A stretch of DNA of 64,000 nt from Paracoccaceae bacterium (lineage in GTDB: Bacteria > Pseudomonadota > Alphaproteobacteria > Rhodobacterales > Rhodobacteraceae). Position 1 is the stretch's first letter; each line of letters starts with the position of its first letter. Below, one piece after another: positions 18,222 to 27,578 of the stretch. The DNA is taken from contig JAAFAB010000008.1 of the NCBI GenBank assembly GCA_018222585.1, positions 91,502 through 155,501 on the forward strand, read 5' to 3'. The translations under genes were made by a program, and so were the position numbers. The notes under the pieces are model-generated. The model searched no databases. It was not told where the DNA came from and saw only the letters and a program-made list of their open reading frames with translations.

Positions 18222-18698
18222 ATGGCAGACCAACCCGACGCGACGAATGATCCCTTCGCGGGCGATACCGATCCGCGCATGGGCGCCAACCGGGTGTGGT
18301 TCAACATGCTGCGCATCCAGCGCAGCCTCGGGGCGCGGATCGCCCGCCGGATGCGCCAGCACGGCATCGGCGATCCGATCTGGTACGAGATCCTGCTGGA
18401 GCTGGAACGTGCGGGCCCCGAAGGACTGGCGATGGCCGAGCTGGAACGCCGGCTGTTTACCCCGCAATACGCCCTGTCGCGCCACGCGGCGCGGATCGAG
18501 GCCCAGGGCTGGATCCGCAGCGAGGCCCGCCCGGGCCCCGGGCGCAGCAAGCGCCTGCGGCTGACCGAGGCCGGAATGGGGATGCATGGCCGCATCTGGG
18601 ACATCTACAGCGAGATCATCGCCGAGGAGATCGGAAGCCGGCTGTCGGTCGACGAGGCCTACGACCTCGCGCGCTACCTGATCCGCCTCTATCCCTGA
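18222..18698 (+). CDS. MarR-family transcriptional regulator
   Basis: 158 residues with a winged-helix core: IGDPIWYEILLELERAG, then MAELERRLFTPQYALSRHAA as the recognition helix and a basic wing (RPGPGRSKRLRLTEAG). N- and C-terminal helices would dimerise. Divergent from the binding-protein gene (72-base gap) and convergent with the receptor gene, so it is the obvious local regulator of this uptake locus. Effector unknown. Confidence 0.85.
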   Translation: MADQPDATNDPFAGDTDPRMGANRVWFNMLRIQRSLGARIARRMRQHGIGDPIWYEILLELERAGPEGLAMAELERRLFTPQYALSRHAARIEAQGWIRSEARPGPGRSKRLRLTEAGMGMHGRIWDIYSEIIAEEIGSRLSVDEAYDLARYLIRLYP

Positions 18699-18708
18699 AC
18701 GGACAACA

Positions 18709-18732
18709 CCGCCGCCCCCGCAGGGACGGCGG
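18709..18732. terminator. Bidirectional hairpin between marR-type and receptor genes
   Basis: Stem of 10 pairs with one mismatch (CCGCCGCCCC with GGGACGGCGG) around a 4-base loop, located between the two convergent stops. No clear T tract on either side. Confidence 0.4.
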
Positions 18733-18763
18733 CCGAAGGGCCAGGTTGCGGACCCCGTCCGCA

Positions 18764-20722
18764 TCAGAAGCGCGAGACCGCGACCAGCGAGATGGTCCGC
18801 CCCGGCTCCTTCAGCGTGGTGATCGAACCGTACTCGGCGCCGTAGGTCGCGCGGTCGGCATATTCCACGTCGAAGAGGTTGCCGACCTCGGCCCGCAGGG
18901 TCAGGTTGGGCAGGCTGGCCGGGGTGTACTCGGCCCAGGCGTTGACCACGGTGTAGCCCTCGTAGTCGTTCAGCGTGGGGTCCGATGTCTCTTCATCCAG
19001 GGCGATGTCCAGCCCGCCGCCCACCGACAGCCCGGTGACCCGGGTCTCCTGCTCGATCTCGAAGGCCATCACGGTGCCGAGCGGCGCGCCGAAGTCCTGC
19101 GCATCCCAGCTGCCCGCCGCGGCGCCGTTCACCCGCACTTCGCTGTGCGACAGCGTCGCCCGTGCAAAGCCGCTGCCCCAGCCCCAGGTCGCGCCGAGGT
19201 TGAAGCCCCGGCTCTCGAAGTCGAAGGTCGAGGTGGAGGAGCGCGCATTCTCCATCTTGGTCACGAAGACCTCGCCCGACAGGGTCAGCTCCCCCCGGTT
19301 CCAGTCGAAGCCGAGGCTGGCGTTGTCGGCCCGCACGGGCTCCAGCGCGTCGTAGCTGCCCGGCGCGCGCAGCCCCTCGAACAGGTAGTTGTCCTCGATC
19401 ACCAAGCCGCCGAAGACCGAGGAGACGCCGCCGCGCAGGGCCAGCGCCTCGGTCACCGCGTAGGTCAGCGAGGCATTGCCCGAGGCGCCCGAGAAGGTCT
19501 CCTCGAAGCCGTTGACCCCGGTGAACCGCTGGCGGTCGTAGCGCGCGCCGAAAGAGACCTTCAGCGCATCCGTCGGACGCAGCCGTGCCTGGGCAAAGAT
19601 CCCCAGGTTGCGGGAGCTTTCGCGATCGTCGGCCGGATAGGTCGCGTTCTCGCTGTAGTAGTGGCCCCGCTTGTGCTGGTAGTCGATCCCGGCGGTCACC
19701 GTGTCCTCGGCACCGAGGTGGAAGGTGTTTTCCGCCGTCATCGAGGTGGTGTCGGAGGTGCCGTTGCTGTCCCAGGGCTCGGGCTTGTTGATCACGCTTT
19801 CGGAGTAGCCGAGATGCAGGCGCGGATCCCAGAGCCCGGTGGCGTCGGGCTGCGCGTAGCTCAGCGCGTAGCTTTCGCGGGTGGTGTCGTAGAGGGTCAG
19901 CGCATCGGTCACGCCGCCCGAGCCGCCGAAGTTGGCGCGCATCTGCCGCAGCGAGGTATCCTCCAGTCGCTGCGCCGAGAATTCCAGCCGGTGCCCCTCG
20001 CTTTCCCAGGCGGCCTTGGCCAGGTAGCTTTCCAGCGCCGCGCGGGTGCCGTGGATGGTCTCGCCCGCGCCAGACTCGTAGTCCGAGCCGTCCGCGACCT
20101 TGCCGTAGAGCAGCCATTCGAAACCGCCCTCGCGCCCGGCCAGCGTCAGCGCCGACTGCAGCGTGTCGCCATTGTCGGCATAGGACAGGCGCAGGTTACC
20201 GCCGAAGCTCTCGCCGATGGCGAGGATGTCGGCGGCATCCACGGTCTCGAAGACCACCGAGCCAGCCAGCGCCCCCGGTCCCGCGTCGGCAGGGGAAATC
20301 GTCGCATCAGCGCGCACCTGCTTCAGCAGACCGGGGTCGATGGCATTGGCCGAGACGTGGTGGAACGCGCGGTTGTTCTGCGCCGTTCCGTCCAGCGTCA
20401 CCCCGAGGTTCAGCATATCGACGCCGTTGACGAAGATCTTCTGTGTCAGCGGCAACGCCCCGCCCACCGAGACCGAGGCGATGCCGGAAAAGACATCCTT
20501 GAGATCGCCGGTGCGGGCGTGCTCCAGCTCGCGCTCGGAGACATACATCGAGGTCGCACGATCTGCCTCGGCGCCCAGTTCGTCGCGTTGCTCGATGGTG
20601 ATCGGGTCGAGGGTGAAGGCGGGTGCGGCCTCCTGGGCCAGCAAGGCCTGCCCTGGCCAGGCGGTCAGCGCCAGCGCGCTGCAGGTGGCAAGGTGGCGCG
20701 CGGAATGGGCGGAAGGTGTCAT
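18764..20722 (-). CDS. TonB-dependent outer-membrane receptor
   Basis: 652 residues. A signal peptide (to about residue 30) is followed by a TonB-box-like DPITI near residue 40, a plug domain (ELEHARTGDLKDVFSGI, then SVSVGGALPLTQKIFVNGVD and PGALAGSVVFET), and a long barrel with alternating strands. It ends in Phe (SLVAVSRF), as outer-membrane barrels do. The substrate class (siderophore, heme or other chelate) is not set by sequence. The neighbouring siderophore-type binding protein favours iron. No cobalamin riboswitch is seen upstream, which argues against BtuB. Confidence 0.9.
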   Translation of the reverse strand: MTPSAHSARHLATCSALALTAWPGQALLAQEAAPAFTLDPITIEQRDELGAEADRATSMYVSERELEHARTGDLKDVFSGIASVSVGGALPLTQKIFVNGVDMLNLGVTLDGTAQNNRAFHHVSANAIDPGLLKQVRADATISPADAGPGALAGSVVFETVDAADILAIGESFGGNLRLSYADNGDTLQSALTLAGREGGFEWLLYGKVADGSDYESGAGETIHGTRAALESYLAKAAWESEGHRLEFSAQRLEDTSLRQMRANFGGSGGVTDALTLYDTTRESYALSYAQPDATGLWDPRLHLGYSESVINKPEPWDSNGTSDTTSMTAENTFHLGAEDTVTAGIDYQHKRGHYYSENATYPADDRESSRNLGIFAQARLRPTDALKVSFGARYDRQRFTGVNGFEETFSGASGNASLTYAVTEALALRGGVSSVFGGLVIEDNYLFEGLRAPGSYDALEPVRADNASLGFDWNRGELTLSGEVFVTKMENARSSTSTFDFESRGFNLGATWGWGSGFARATLSHSEVRVNGAAAGSWDAQDFGAPLGTVMAFEIEQETRVTGLSVGGGLDIALDEETSDPTLNDYEGYTVVNAWAEYTPASLPNLTLRAEVGNLFDVEYADRATYGAEYGSITTLKEPGRTISLVAVSRF

Positions 20723-20791
20723 GGATGTCCCCGGCTGATGTTCTTCGAACGGTCTGGCTGGGCCCCGGGGCTTGGCTTCCCGATGGACGAG

Positions 20792-20822
20792 TAATTTAGT
20801 CGGAATTATTATGCAAGTGCAT
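20792..20822 (-). promoter_or_regulatory. AT-rich promoter region of the receptor gene with inverted repeat
   Basis: About 90 bases upstream of the receptor ATG an AT-rich stretch carries ATGCA-AG-TGCAT (20811-20822), a perfect 5-bp inverted repeat with a 2-base spacer, and a TAAT...ATTA flanked element at 20792-20811. The size and symmetry fit a MarR-type or iron-responsive operator; the assignment is inference. Confidence 0.35.
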
Positions 20823-21024
20823 GTATCGTCTCATGCCGGATGCGGGGCAATTGGTGGAGGTCTCGCCGGGGCACCGCCCGCGCCCTGCGCAACGGCTGGT
20901 ATTGGCCCACGACATCCCAGGCGGTTTGTCGGTCCCGGGTGACCCGCTTCCCTGAAACATCCTGGTCCTGGAGCCAGCCTGAGGACACAGGCAATGCAGA
21001 GACGACGGTTCCGGTCGACGCCCC
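20823..21024. other. Non-coding or decayed stretch
   Basis: No convincing gene. Both strands have open frames without recognisable motifs. It is contiguous with the TRAP-permease remnant and may be debris of the same deletion. Confidence 0.4.
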
Positions 21025-21315
21025 GCCGCCGCGATAATCCGAAGCTCGGGCCGGTAGAGGACCATCACCGGGACCAGCATCACCGGGACTGACAGGCCGA
21101 AAGCGACCCATCCGGCCCGGTCTCCCAGCGCCTCGGCAATGCCGGCGTCGGCATGGGCGGCCAGCGCGATCGGCGGGGTGACCATGGCCAGAACGGCGAA
21201 GTAGAGCAGCAGCATGTGCGTCGCGACCGGATCGAAACCGAGGCCGATCATCGCCGGCGCCAGCAAGATCGCGGACATCACGCAGGCCGATGTGTTTGGC
21301 ATCCGACACCCGGCA
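21025..21315 (-). pseudogene. Remnant of a TRAP transporter fused permease (TAXI type)
   Basis: About 95 codons resemble the C-terminal region of the large DctM-like permease: MPNTSACVMSAILLAPAM, a hydrophobic span with THMLLLYFAVLAMVTPPIAL and AAHADAGIAEA, ending in VMVLYRPELRI. Full-length proteins exceed 600 residues, and no N-terminal part or partner binding protein is present. The flanking sequence on both sides does not continue the protein, so this is a fragment left after rearrangement. Confidence 0.6.
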
Positions 21316-21616
21316 CGCCGGTGCGCATCGCAACACGATCCGGGCCGTTCCGCAGAGCGAGGGTATCCAGCCGTTCCAACCGAACGGCCTGGATGTCGGA
21401 CCGGTCTATCTTGGGAATGCTGTTGAGCCCGTACTGGCCCTCTTGAAAACTCAGGGGGAAAAGGGGCCGCTCGCCACGGTTTTTCCTGAAACACTGTTCT
21501 ATTTCAGTGCGCTAGGCGAAATCTCCATCATGGCATCCCAAGTCCCTTGACAGGGGGTGTGCATGAAAATCGCCAAAACGTGCAAGCTTACGCTTCATTG
21601 GCAGCCATTGAGTTCA
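21316..21616. other. Intergenic region between TRAP remnant and tRNA-Arg
   Basis: About 300 bases with no recognisable gene. A short open frame on the plus strand (21290-21550) has no known motif. Base composition becomes less GC-rich toward the tRNA. No direct repeat of the tRNA 3' end was found by eye. Confidence 0.4.
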
Positions 21617-21693
21617 TGGTGACCCCGGCAGGATTCGAACCTGCAACCTGCCCCTTAGGAGGGGGCTGCTCTATCCAGTTGAGCCACGGGGCC
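21617..21693 (-). tRNA. tRNA-Arg (anticodon CCU)
   Basis: The reverse strand folds as a cloverleaf: acceptor GGCCCCG/CGGGGTC, D arm GCTC/GAGC, anticodon stem GCCCC/GGGGC with loop CTCCTAA (anticodon CCT, reading AGG), T arm GCAGG-TTCGAAT-CCTGC, discriminator A and an encoded CCA (21619-21617). Confidence 0.95.
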
Positions 21694-21918
21694 GCGGGCC
21701 CCTCTTAGCGCGGCTGACCTGCCTTGTCATCGGCAGAGTCGTCCTCCGGTTTGTTTCAATGCGAGACAAAAAGCCCCCGCGAACCCTCGGGAACCGCTTC
21801 CGTTTAAGCTGTCCTTAAAATGACCCTGCCATAGATTGCCGCGATTTCCGGATGGGCCGAAGGGCCTGGTCTGCTCTCTGCAGGTATCCGGCCGCCAAAG
21901 TTCGAGAGGGTTGACGAC

Positions 21919-24294
21919 ATGACTGCAATCGATGGCCCGGGCCTGCGCAAGGGCATGAGCGCCGCTTCCTTTTCTCCGCTGGGGAACATGCGGCTTGCCG
22001 TGAAGCTGCCACTGATCCTGACGCTCTTCGCGCTTGCCGTGGCCAGCACCCTGACCATCAGCGCCTATCGTGATGCCCGCCGCATTCTTGAAGACCAGTT
22101 GGAACAAAGGTTCTCGACTACCCTTTCAGCACGGCGGAGCCAGCTGGAAAGCATGTTGCACGACACGGAAATGCTGCTGCGGGCACAGGCCAGCGATCCG
22201 ACCGTACGCTCGGCGATGAACAGCTTCCTGCTGGGCTGGACCGCCCTTGGCGAGGACCCGACCGGCCAGCTGCAGAAGAACTACATCCAGGACAATCCCA
22301 ATCCCCGAGGCGACCGCGACCTGCTGATGGCCGCGCCGAGCGATCTGCAATACAATGTCGTGCACGGGCGATATCATCCTTTCCTGGACGAATTCGCCTC
22401 GGTCCGCGACCTGCAGGATCTCTACCTTGTCGATAGCGATGGCAACGTCCTGTACTCGGTCGAAAAGGATATAGATTTCGCCACCAACCTGCGGGAAGGC
22501 CCTTACCGGAACTCCGGCCTGGCATCGGCGTTCAACAGCGCGATGGCCCGCACCGAGGGTGAGGTCGCCTTCGAGGATTACTCGGCCTACGCTCCGGCCA
22601 ACGGCGATCCCGCCAGCTTCATCGCCACCACGGTCATCGGGCGTGACGGCAGCCCCATGGGTGTGTTGATCTACAATCTGCCCGCCGACCGGATCAACCA
22701 GATCATGAACGACTCCACGGGCCTTGGACAAAGCGGTGAGGCCTACCTTGTCGGTGGCGACAGGGCCCTGCGCAGCAACTCCCGTTTCGAGAATGGCCCG
22801 CGTATGCTGGAAACCATCGAGGAGAACCCCGCCCTGCGCGAGGCGCTCAACTCGGGTGAGGCGGAATTCGTCATGGGCCCGAATCTTCTGGGCAATCCCT
22901 CGGCCCTGATGGGCGCGCTACTCACCTATCATGACGCGGTCTGGGCTGTCCTTGTCGCCCAGGAGGAATCGGAACTCTACCAGCCGGTGATCGCGCTGCG
23001 AAACCAGTTGCTTACCCAAGTGGGGGTGATGATGCTGGTCCTCACCGTGATCGGGGTCCTCATTGCCCAGTCGATCTCCAGACCCTTTGCGCGGATCGGC
23101 GAAGCGATCGCCAGCGTTGCCGATGGCAATCTCTCCATGCCGATTCCCATGGTCGATCGCCGTGACGATGTCGGTTTCCTGGCCACGCACCTGGAGAACC
23201 TGCGCGGCAAGCTGGCCAGTGCCGCCGAGATGCGTCGCCAGCAGGAGCAACGTGCCAAGGAGCAGCACCAGGTGGTCGAACACCTGACCGGTGCCATCTC
23301 GCAGCTGGCAGAGGGCAACCTGACCGGCGTCATCCAAGATACCTTCGCCGAAGACTACGAAGCCCTGCGCAACGGTTTCAACACCGCCCTTCTGAAACTG
23401 AACGAGTCGATTTCGGAGCTCGTCAATTCCGCCCGGGAAATCGACAACTCGGCCCATGATGTCGAAAATGCCTCGAACGACCTCAGCCAGCGGGCGATCG
23501 AGCAGGCCGCGAGCCTCGAAGAGACCGCCGCGGCCATTACCCAGCTGTCCGCGTCGGTGAAATCCACTGCCGACAGCGCGTCCGAAGCGGACAATGTCAT
23601 GACCCGCGCCAAGGACAGCGCCAAGCGCAATGGCGAGGTTGTGAGACAGGCGATGGTCGCAATGGACAAGATCGCGAACTCCTCCCAGAAGATCACCCAA
23701 GTGACCTCGGTGATCGAGGACTTGGCATTCCAGACCAACTTGCTGGCCCTAAACGCCGGGGTCGAGGCCGCCCGGGCCGGCGAAGCCGGGCGCGGCTTCG
23801 CGGTCGTCGCCTCCGAAGTGCGCGCCCTGGCGCAGCGCAGCTCCGAAGCAGCCAAGGAAATCAACGCGCTGATCCAGGAATCGGCCGAGAATGTTACCGG
23901 CGGCGTGGAAATGGTGGAACGGGCTGGCCAGAGCTTCGAAAGCCTGATCGGCGAGTTCGACAAGGTTTCCTCTTCCGTGTCGTCCATTGCGACGGCGGCG
24001 CGTCAGCAATCGGTCGGCCTGGAAGAGATCAATTCGGCTGTCGACCAGCTGGACCAGGTCACGCAGAAGAATGCCGCTGTGGCCTCTTCGGTCCATGGGA
24101 CAGGCAAGATGATGGTTACCGAGGCCGCGAAATTGAACCGCATTTCGGCCAACTTCCGTTGCGACGACAGCAAGGTCCGGCGTGCCGTGCAAGCCCCGCA
24201 TACGGCGGCGCCGTTGCGGACGCAGGACCGGGCCGTCGTCAACGCCCCCGTGGCTGCCGACAGCCTGTCGAATGACGACTGGGCCGAGTTCTGA
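21919..24294 (+). CDS. Methyl-accepting chemotaxis protein
   Basis: 791 residues. Membrane span near residues 33-53, a periplasmic double-Cache-like sensor (about 55-360, with LYLVDSDGNVLYSVEKD and AYLVGGDRALRSNSR), a second span (about 363-387), two HAMP-like units (about 388-505) and the long signalling coiled coil. The hairpin tip AFQTNLLALNAGVEAARAGE with GRGFAVVASEVRALAQRSS is canonical for CheA/CheW binding. The protein ends in DDWAEF, matching the xWxxF CheR/CheB tether found on high-abundance receptors. Ligand unknown. Alone here, without other che genes adjacent. Confidence 0.93.
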   Translation: MTAIDGPGLRKGMSAASFSPLGNMRLAVKLPLILTLFALAVASTLTISAYRDARRILEDQLEQRFSTTLSARRSQLESMLHDTEMLLRAQASDPTVRSAMNSFLLGWTALGEDPTGQLQKNYIQDNPNPRGDRDLLMAAPSDLQYNVVHGRYHPFLDEFASVRDLQDLYLVDSDGNVLYSVEKDIDFATNLREGPYRNSGLASAFNSAMARTEGEVAFEDYSAYAPANGDPASFIATTVIGRDGSPMGVLIYNLPADRINQIMNDSTGLGQSGEAYLVGGDRALRSNSRFENGPRMLETIEENPALREALNSGEAEFVMGPNLLGNPSALMGALLTYHDAVWAVLVAQEESELYQPVIALRNQLLTQVGVMMLVLTVIGVLIAQSISRPFARIGEAIASVADGNLSMPIPMVDRRDDVGFLATHLENLRGKLASAAEMRRQQEQRAKEQHQVVEHLTGAISQLAEGNLTGVIQDTFAEDYEALRNGFNTALLKLNESISELVNSAREIDNSAHDVENASNDLSQRAIEQAASLEETAAAITQLSASVKSTADSASEADNVMTRAKDSAKRNGEVVRQAMVAMDKIANSSQKITQVTSVIEDLAFQTNLLALNAGVEAARAGEAGRGFAVVASEVRALAQRSSEAAKEINALIQESAENVTGGVEMVERAGQSFESLIGEFDKVSSSVSSIATAARQQSVGLEEINSAVDQLDQVTQKNAAVASSVHGTGKMMVTEAAKLNRISANFRCDDSKVRRAVQAPHTAAPLRTQDRAVVNAPVAADSLSNDDWAEF

Positions 24295-24457
24295 GCCCTT
24301 GGCGCCCTTGGGCACAGTCGTTGTCCGGCAATTGCGGACCACCTGGACCACGCTGAGACGGGGCAGAATGCCCGCTTGATGAACCCCTTGGCAACGGGCT
24401 AGCATCTGTCAGCAATGCCGGACCTGCTGGAACCGGCCCAGATGACAGGATCGCTGC

Positions 24458-25483
24458 GTGACCAGACCTCCGAACCGCCCCCTGACCCTGCGCGATGTTT
24501 CCGAGGCGTCGGGCGTGTCCGAGATGACGGTCAGCCGGGTGTTGCGCAACCGTGGTGATGTCAGCGAAGCCACACGGCAGAAGGTCCTCCTTGCGGCAAA
24601 ACGCATGGGCTACGTGCCGAACAAGATCGCCGGCGCGCTCGCGTCCCAGCGGGTCAACCTGGTCGCCGTCATCATTCCATCCATGTCGAACATGGTCTTT
24701 CCCGAGGTGATGACCGGAATCAGCCGGGTCCTCGAAACCTCTCCGCTGCAACCGGTGGTTGGCGTTACAGACTACCAGCCCGAGAAGGAGGAGAAGGTCC
24801 TGTACGAGATGCTCTCTTGGCGGCCGTCCGGAGTGATCATCGCAGGGCTCGAGCATTCCGATCCGTCGCGCGCCATGCTCGAAGCCTCGGGCATTCCGGT
24901 GGTCGAAATCATGGATACGGATGGCAGCCCCATCGACAGTGCGGTCGGCATATCCCACCGCCGCGCCGGGCGCGAAATGGGCCGCGCCATCCTGCGCGCG
25001 GGCTATCGCAAGATCGGCTTCCTGGGCACCCGACTTGGCGCCGACCACCGCGCCCGCAAGAGATTCGAAGGCTTCACCGAAGCTTTAGCAAAGAACGGCA
25101 TCGAAATCGCCGAGACTGAATTTTACTCCTCCGGTTCCGCCCTCGGGAAGGGACGCGAGTTGACCGAAGAGATGATGAAACGCCGCCCCGACCTGGATTG
25201 TCTCTATTACTCGAATGACATCGTCGGCGCGGGGGGGCTGCTTTGGCTGATGGAACAGGGCTATGACATCCCCGGCAAGCTGGGACTCGCGGGCTTCAAC
25301 GATGTCGAGCTGCTGAAAGGTCTGCCGCGCAAACTGGCCACCATGGACTCCTGTCGCGGAGAGATCGGTCGCCGCGCGGCCGAGATCATCCTCGAGCGGG
25401 TCGAGAACCCCGACCTGCCACCTGCGGGCAAGGTGGAGCTGTCGCCCAGGATCAATTTCGGCGACACCCTGCGGATGGGTTGA
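24458..25483 (+). CDS. LacI-family transcriptional regulator (GntR-like)
   Basis: 341 residues from a GTG start. Helix-turn-helix LRDVSEASGVSEMTVSRVLR is followed by the hinge and a sugar-binding-like domain (LVAVIIPSMSNMVFPEVMTG). The effector domain resembles gluconate-type LacI regulators, but no sugar genes are adjacent, so the regulon is elsewhere or includes only the next gene. Its stop overlaps the next start by one base (TGATG). Confidence 0.87.
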   Translation: MTRPPNRPLTLRDVSEASGVSEMTVSRVLRNRGDVSEATRQKVLLAAKRMGYVPNKIAGALASQRVNLVAVIIPSMSNMVFPEVMTGISRVLETSPLQPVVGVTDYQPEKEEKVLYEMLSWRPSGVIIAGLEHSDPSRAMLEASGIPVVEIMDTDGSPIDSAVGISHRRAGREMGRAILRAGYRKIGFLGTRLGADHRARKRFEGFTEALAKNGIEIAETEFYSSGSALGKGRELTEEMMKRRPDLDCLYYSNDIVGAGGLLWLMEQGYDIPGKLGLAGFNDVELLKGLPRKLATMDSCRGEIGRRAAEIILERVENPDLPPAGKVELSPRINFGDTLRMG

Positions 25484-26682
25484 TGGCCCGACAGGTTCTC
25501 GACAATTCCCTGGCGCGCCGGCTGTTCCTGCATCGGCACGCATTGGGCCACACCCCCGCCGGGACGGGCCGGGGCGCTGACTTGCTGGAGCTCATCCAGC
25601 GCCTTGGCTTCGTGCAAATCGATTCGGTCAACACCCTTGCCCGGGCGCACGACATGATCCTTTTCGCCCGACGACCGGCCTATCGGCCGCGCAACCTGCA
25701 AAGGCTGATCGAAAAGGACCGGGGACTTTTCGAGCACTGGACCCACGATGCTTCCGTCATCCCGGTGGCCTACCTGCCCTATTGGCACCTGCGGTTTGCG
25801 CGCGATGCAGCGCGGCTGCGCGCCCGCTGGCCAAAATGGCAAGGAGGGAAATTTCTTCAGGAAATTCAACAGGTTCGGGACCACGTCGCAGCACATGGCG
25901 AGGTCAGCTCGGCAGAGCTGAAGGCCGAAGACGCCGCGAAGTCGACCGGTTGGTGGGACTGGCATCCTTCCAAGGCAGCGCTGGAATACCTGTGGCGCAG
26001 CGGAGAACTGGCGATCTCTCGCCGGCAATCCTTTCGCAAGTTTTACGACCTAAGCTCTCGGGTGCTGGGCGAACACCCCACGCCCGGGGAAGCGGACACG
26101 CTGAACTGGCTGATGGGCGGGGCAATCGACCGACTTGGATTCGCAACCAGCGGAGAATTGGCGGCTTTCTGGGATATCGCCTCGCCGCAAGAGGCGAAGA
26201 CCTGGTGCGCGCAGGCCCTGGCCTCGGGCGAGATAGAAGAGATCGAACTGGTTGGTCATGATGGCGCGATCCGGCGAAGCTATGCGCGCCCCGGAGTGCT
26301 GCAGGAAGCCGAAGCCCTGCTCCCGCCGCCCTCCAGGCTAAGGGTACTCAGCCCCTTCGATCCGGCTCTGCGAGATCGCAAGAGGGCCGAGCGTCTGTTC
26401 GGCTTCCACTACCGGATCGAGATCTTCGTCCCGGAACCGAAACGCGTCTACGGCTACTATGTCTTCCCCTTGCTCGAAGGGGAACGACTGGTGGGGCGGA
26501 TCGACATGAAGGCAGAGCGCACAAGCGGAACCCTGCAGGTCACGCGTCTCTGGCCCGAGCGGGGCGTAAGCTTCGGCAAGCGGCGCAGGCAACGGCTGGA
26601 AGCCGAACTGGAGCGGGTTGCGCGTTTTGCGGATCTGGACAGGGTGCATTTCGGCCCGGACTGGCTGGCCGAGCCGAAATGA
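25483..26682 (+). CDS. YcaQ/AlkX-type winged-helix DNA glycosylase
   Basis: 399 residues, HTH_42 family. Three winged-helix-like units and a C-terminal beta domain are expected. The catalytic segment VQIDSVNTLARAHD carries the QxD motif of the YcaQ branch (AlkZ has QxQ), and HHDILWSR-like spacing is replaced by AHDMILFARR. E. coli YcaQ unhooks interstrand crosslinks and removes alkylated bases; the same role is inferred here. ATG at 25483 overlaps the LacI stop; an alternative TTG lies one codon upstream. Confidence 0.85.
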   Translation: MARQVLDNSLARRLFLHRHALGHTPAGTGRGADLLELIQRLGFVQIDSVNTLARAHDMILFARRPAYRPRNLQRLIEKDRGLFEHWTHDASVIPVAYLPYWHLRFARDAARLRARWPKWQGGKFLQEIQQVRDHVAAHGEVSSAELKAEDAAKSTGWWDWHPSKAALEYLWRSGELAISRRQSFRKFYDLSSRVLGEHPTPGEADTLNWLMGGAIDRLGFATSGELAAFWDIASPQEAKTWCAQALASGEIEEIELVGHDGAIRRSYARPGVLQEAEALLPPPSRLRVLSPFDPALRDRKRAERLFGFHYRIEIFVPEPKRVYGYYVFPLLEGERLVGRIDMKAERTSGTLQVTRLWPERGVSFGKRRRQRLEAELERVARFADLDRVHFGPDWLAEPK

Positions 26683-26733
26683 ACACGCGCAAGGTGGTTC
26701 GCAGCCCCCCCCTGCGCCAAGGTCTGACGTCGT

Positions 26734-27522
26734 TCAGGCGGCCGCAGAAACGGCGCGACCGGTGAGGACTTTCACCAGATGGGCGCGATACTCGGCGCTG
26801 CCGTGCAGATCGGTCATCATCCCGTCGGCAGGCAGGGACAGGTCGGTCAGGGCCCCGGCAGAAAAGTCGGCGGACAGCGCCGCTTCGGCTTCGGTCCAAC
26901 GGAACACCCCCTCCTCCGAGGCGCCGGTGACGGCAACGCGGACGCCATCGGCATATTTCGCGACGAAGACCCCGCAGAGAGGGAAGCGCGAGGCGGGCTG
27001 CTCGAACTTCACGTAGGCGGCGGCCTGCGGGATCGGGAATTTCACCGCGGTGACGATCTCGCCGTCATCGAGGGCCGTCGTGAACATGCCATCGAAGAAG
27101 TCATCCGCGGCGATCTCGCGGCCCGACGTGACCACGGTCGCGCCGGATGCAAGGACCGCCGCCGGATAGCACGCCGCCGGGTCGTTGTTGGCGAGGCTGC
27201 CGCCGAGGGTGCCACGGTTGCGCACTGCCGGGTCGCCGATCGCGCCGGCCAGGGCCGCGAGCGCCGGATAGGCCGTAGCCTGCGCGGCGACCTCGGCATG
27301 GGTCGTGGTCGCCCCGATCTCCATCACGTCGCCAGAGGTTTTCACGCCCTTCAGCGCCGCGATCCCAAGCAGGCTGACCAGTTTCGAAGGCGCATTAAGC
27401 CTTTGCTTCATCGAGGGAATCAGCGTCTGACCACCCGACAGGGGCTGCGCATCCTCATCGGAGAGCGCGGCGAGCGCTTCCTCCACCGTCGCGGGTTTCA
27501 CGAAGTCGAAGTTATACATCAC
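26734..27522 (-). CDS. CoxM-type FAD-binding subunit of a molybdenum hydroxylase
   Basis: 262 residues. N-terminal YNFDFVKPATVEEALAAL and PLSGGQTLIPSMK form the FAD-binding loop, then TLGGSLANNDPAACYPAAVL is the second flavin motif. C-terminal CO-dehydrogenase flavoprotein domain follows. Passes electrons between the 2Fe-2S subunit and quinone or another acceptor. Last gene of the S-L-M operon. Confidence 0.92.
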   Translation of the reverse strand: MMYNFDFVKPATVEEALAALSDEDAQPLSGGQTLIPSMKQRLNAPSKLVSLLGIAALKGVKTSGDVMEIGATTTHAEVAAQATAYPALAALAGAIGDPAVRNRGTLGGSLANNDPAACYPAAVLASGATVVTSGREIAADDFFDGMFTTALDDGEIVTAVKFPIPQAAAYVKFEQPASRFPLCGVFVAKYADGVRVAVTGASEEGVFRWTEAEAALSADFSAGALTDLSLPADGMMTDLHGSAEYRAHLVKVLTGRAVSAAA

Positions 27523-27578
27523 GTCTCTCCCAGTTCAGTCGCTGCGGGGCCGCGAAGCCCCGCGCTGCCTGTGACGGC

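Noticed and set aside
18764..20722. TonB-dependent receptor considered as a cobalamin receptor (BtuB)
   Set aside because: No B12 riboswitch upstream, and the neighbouring binding protein is of iron-siderophore type.
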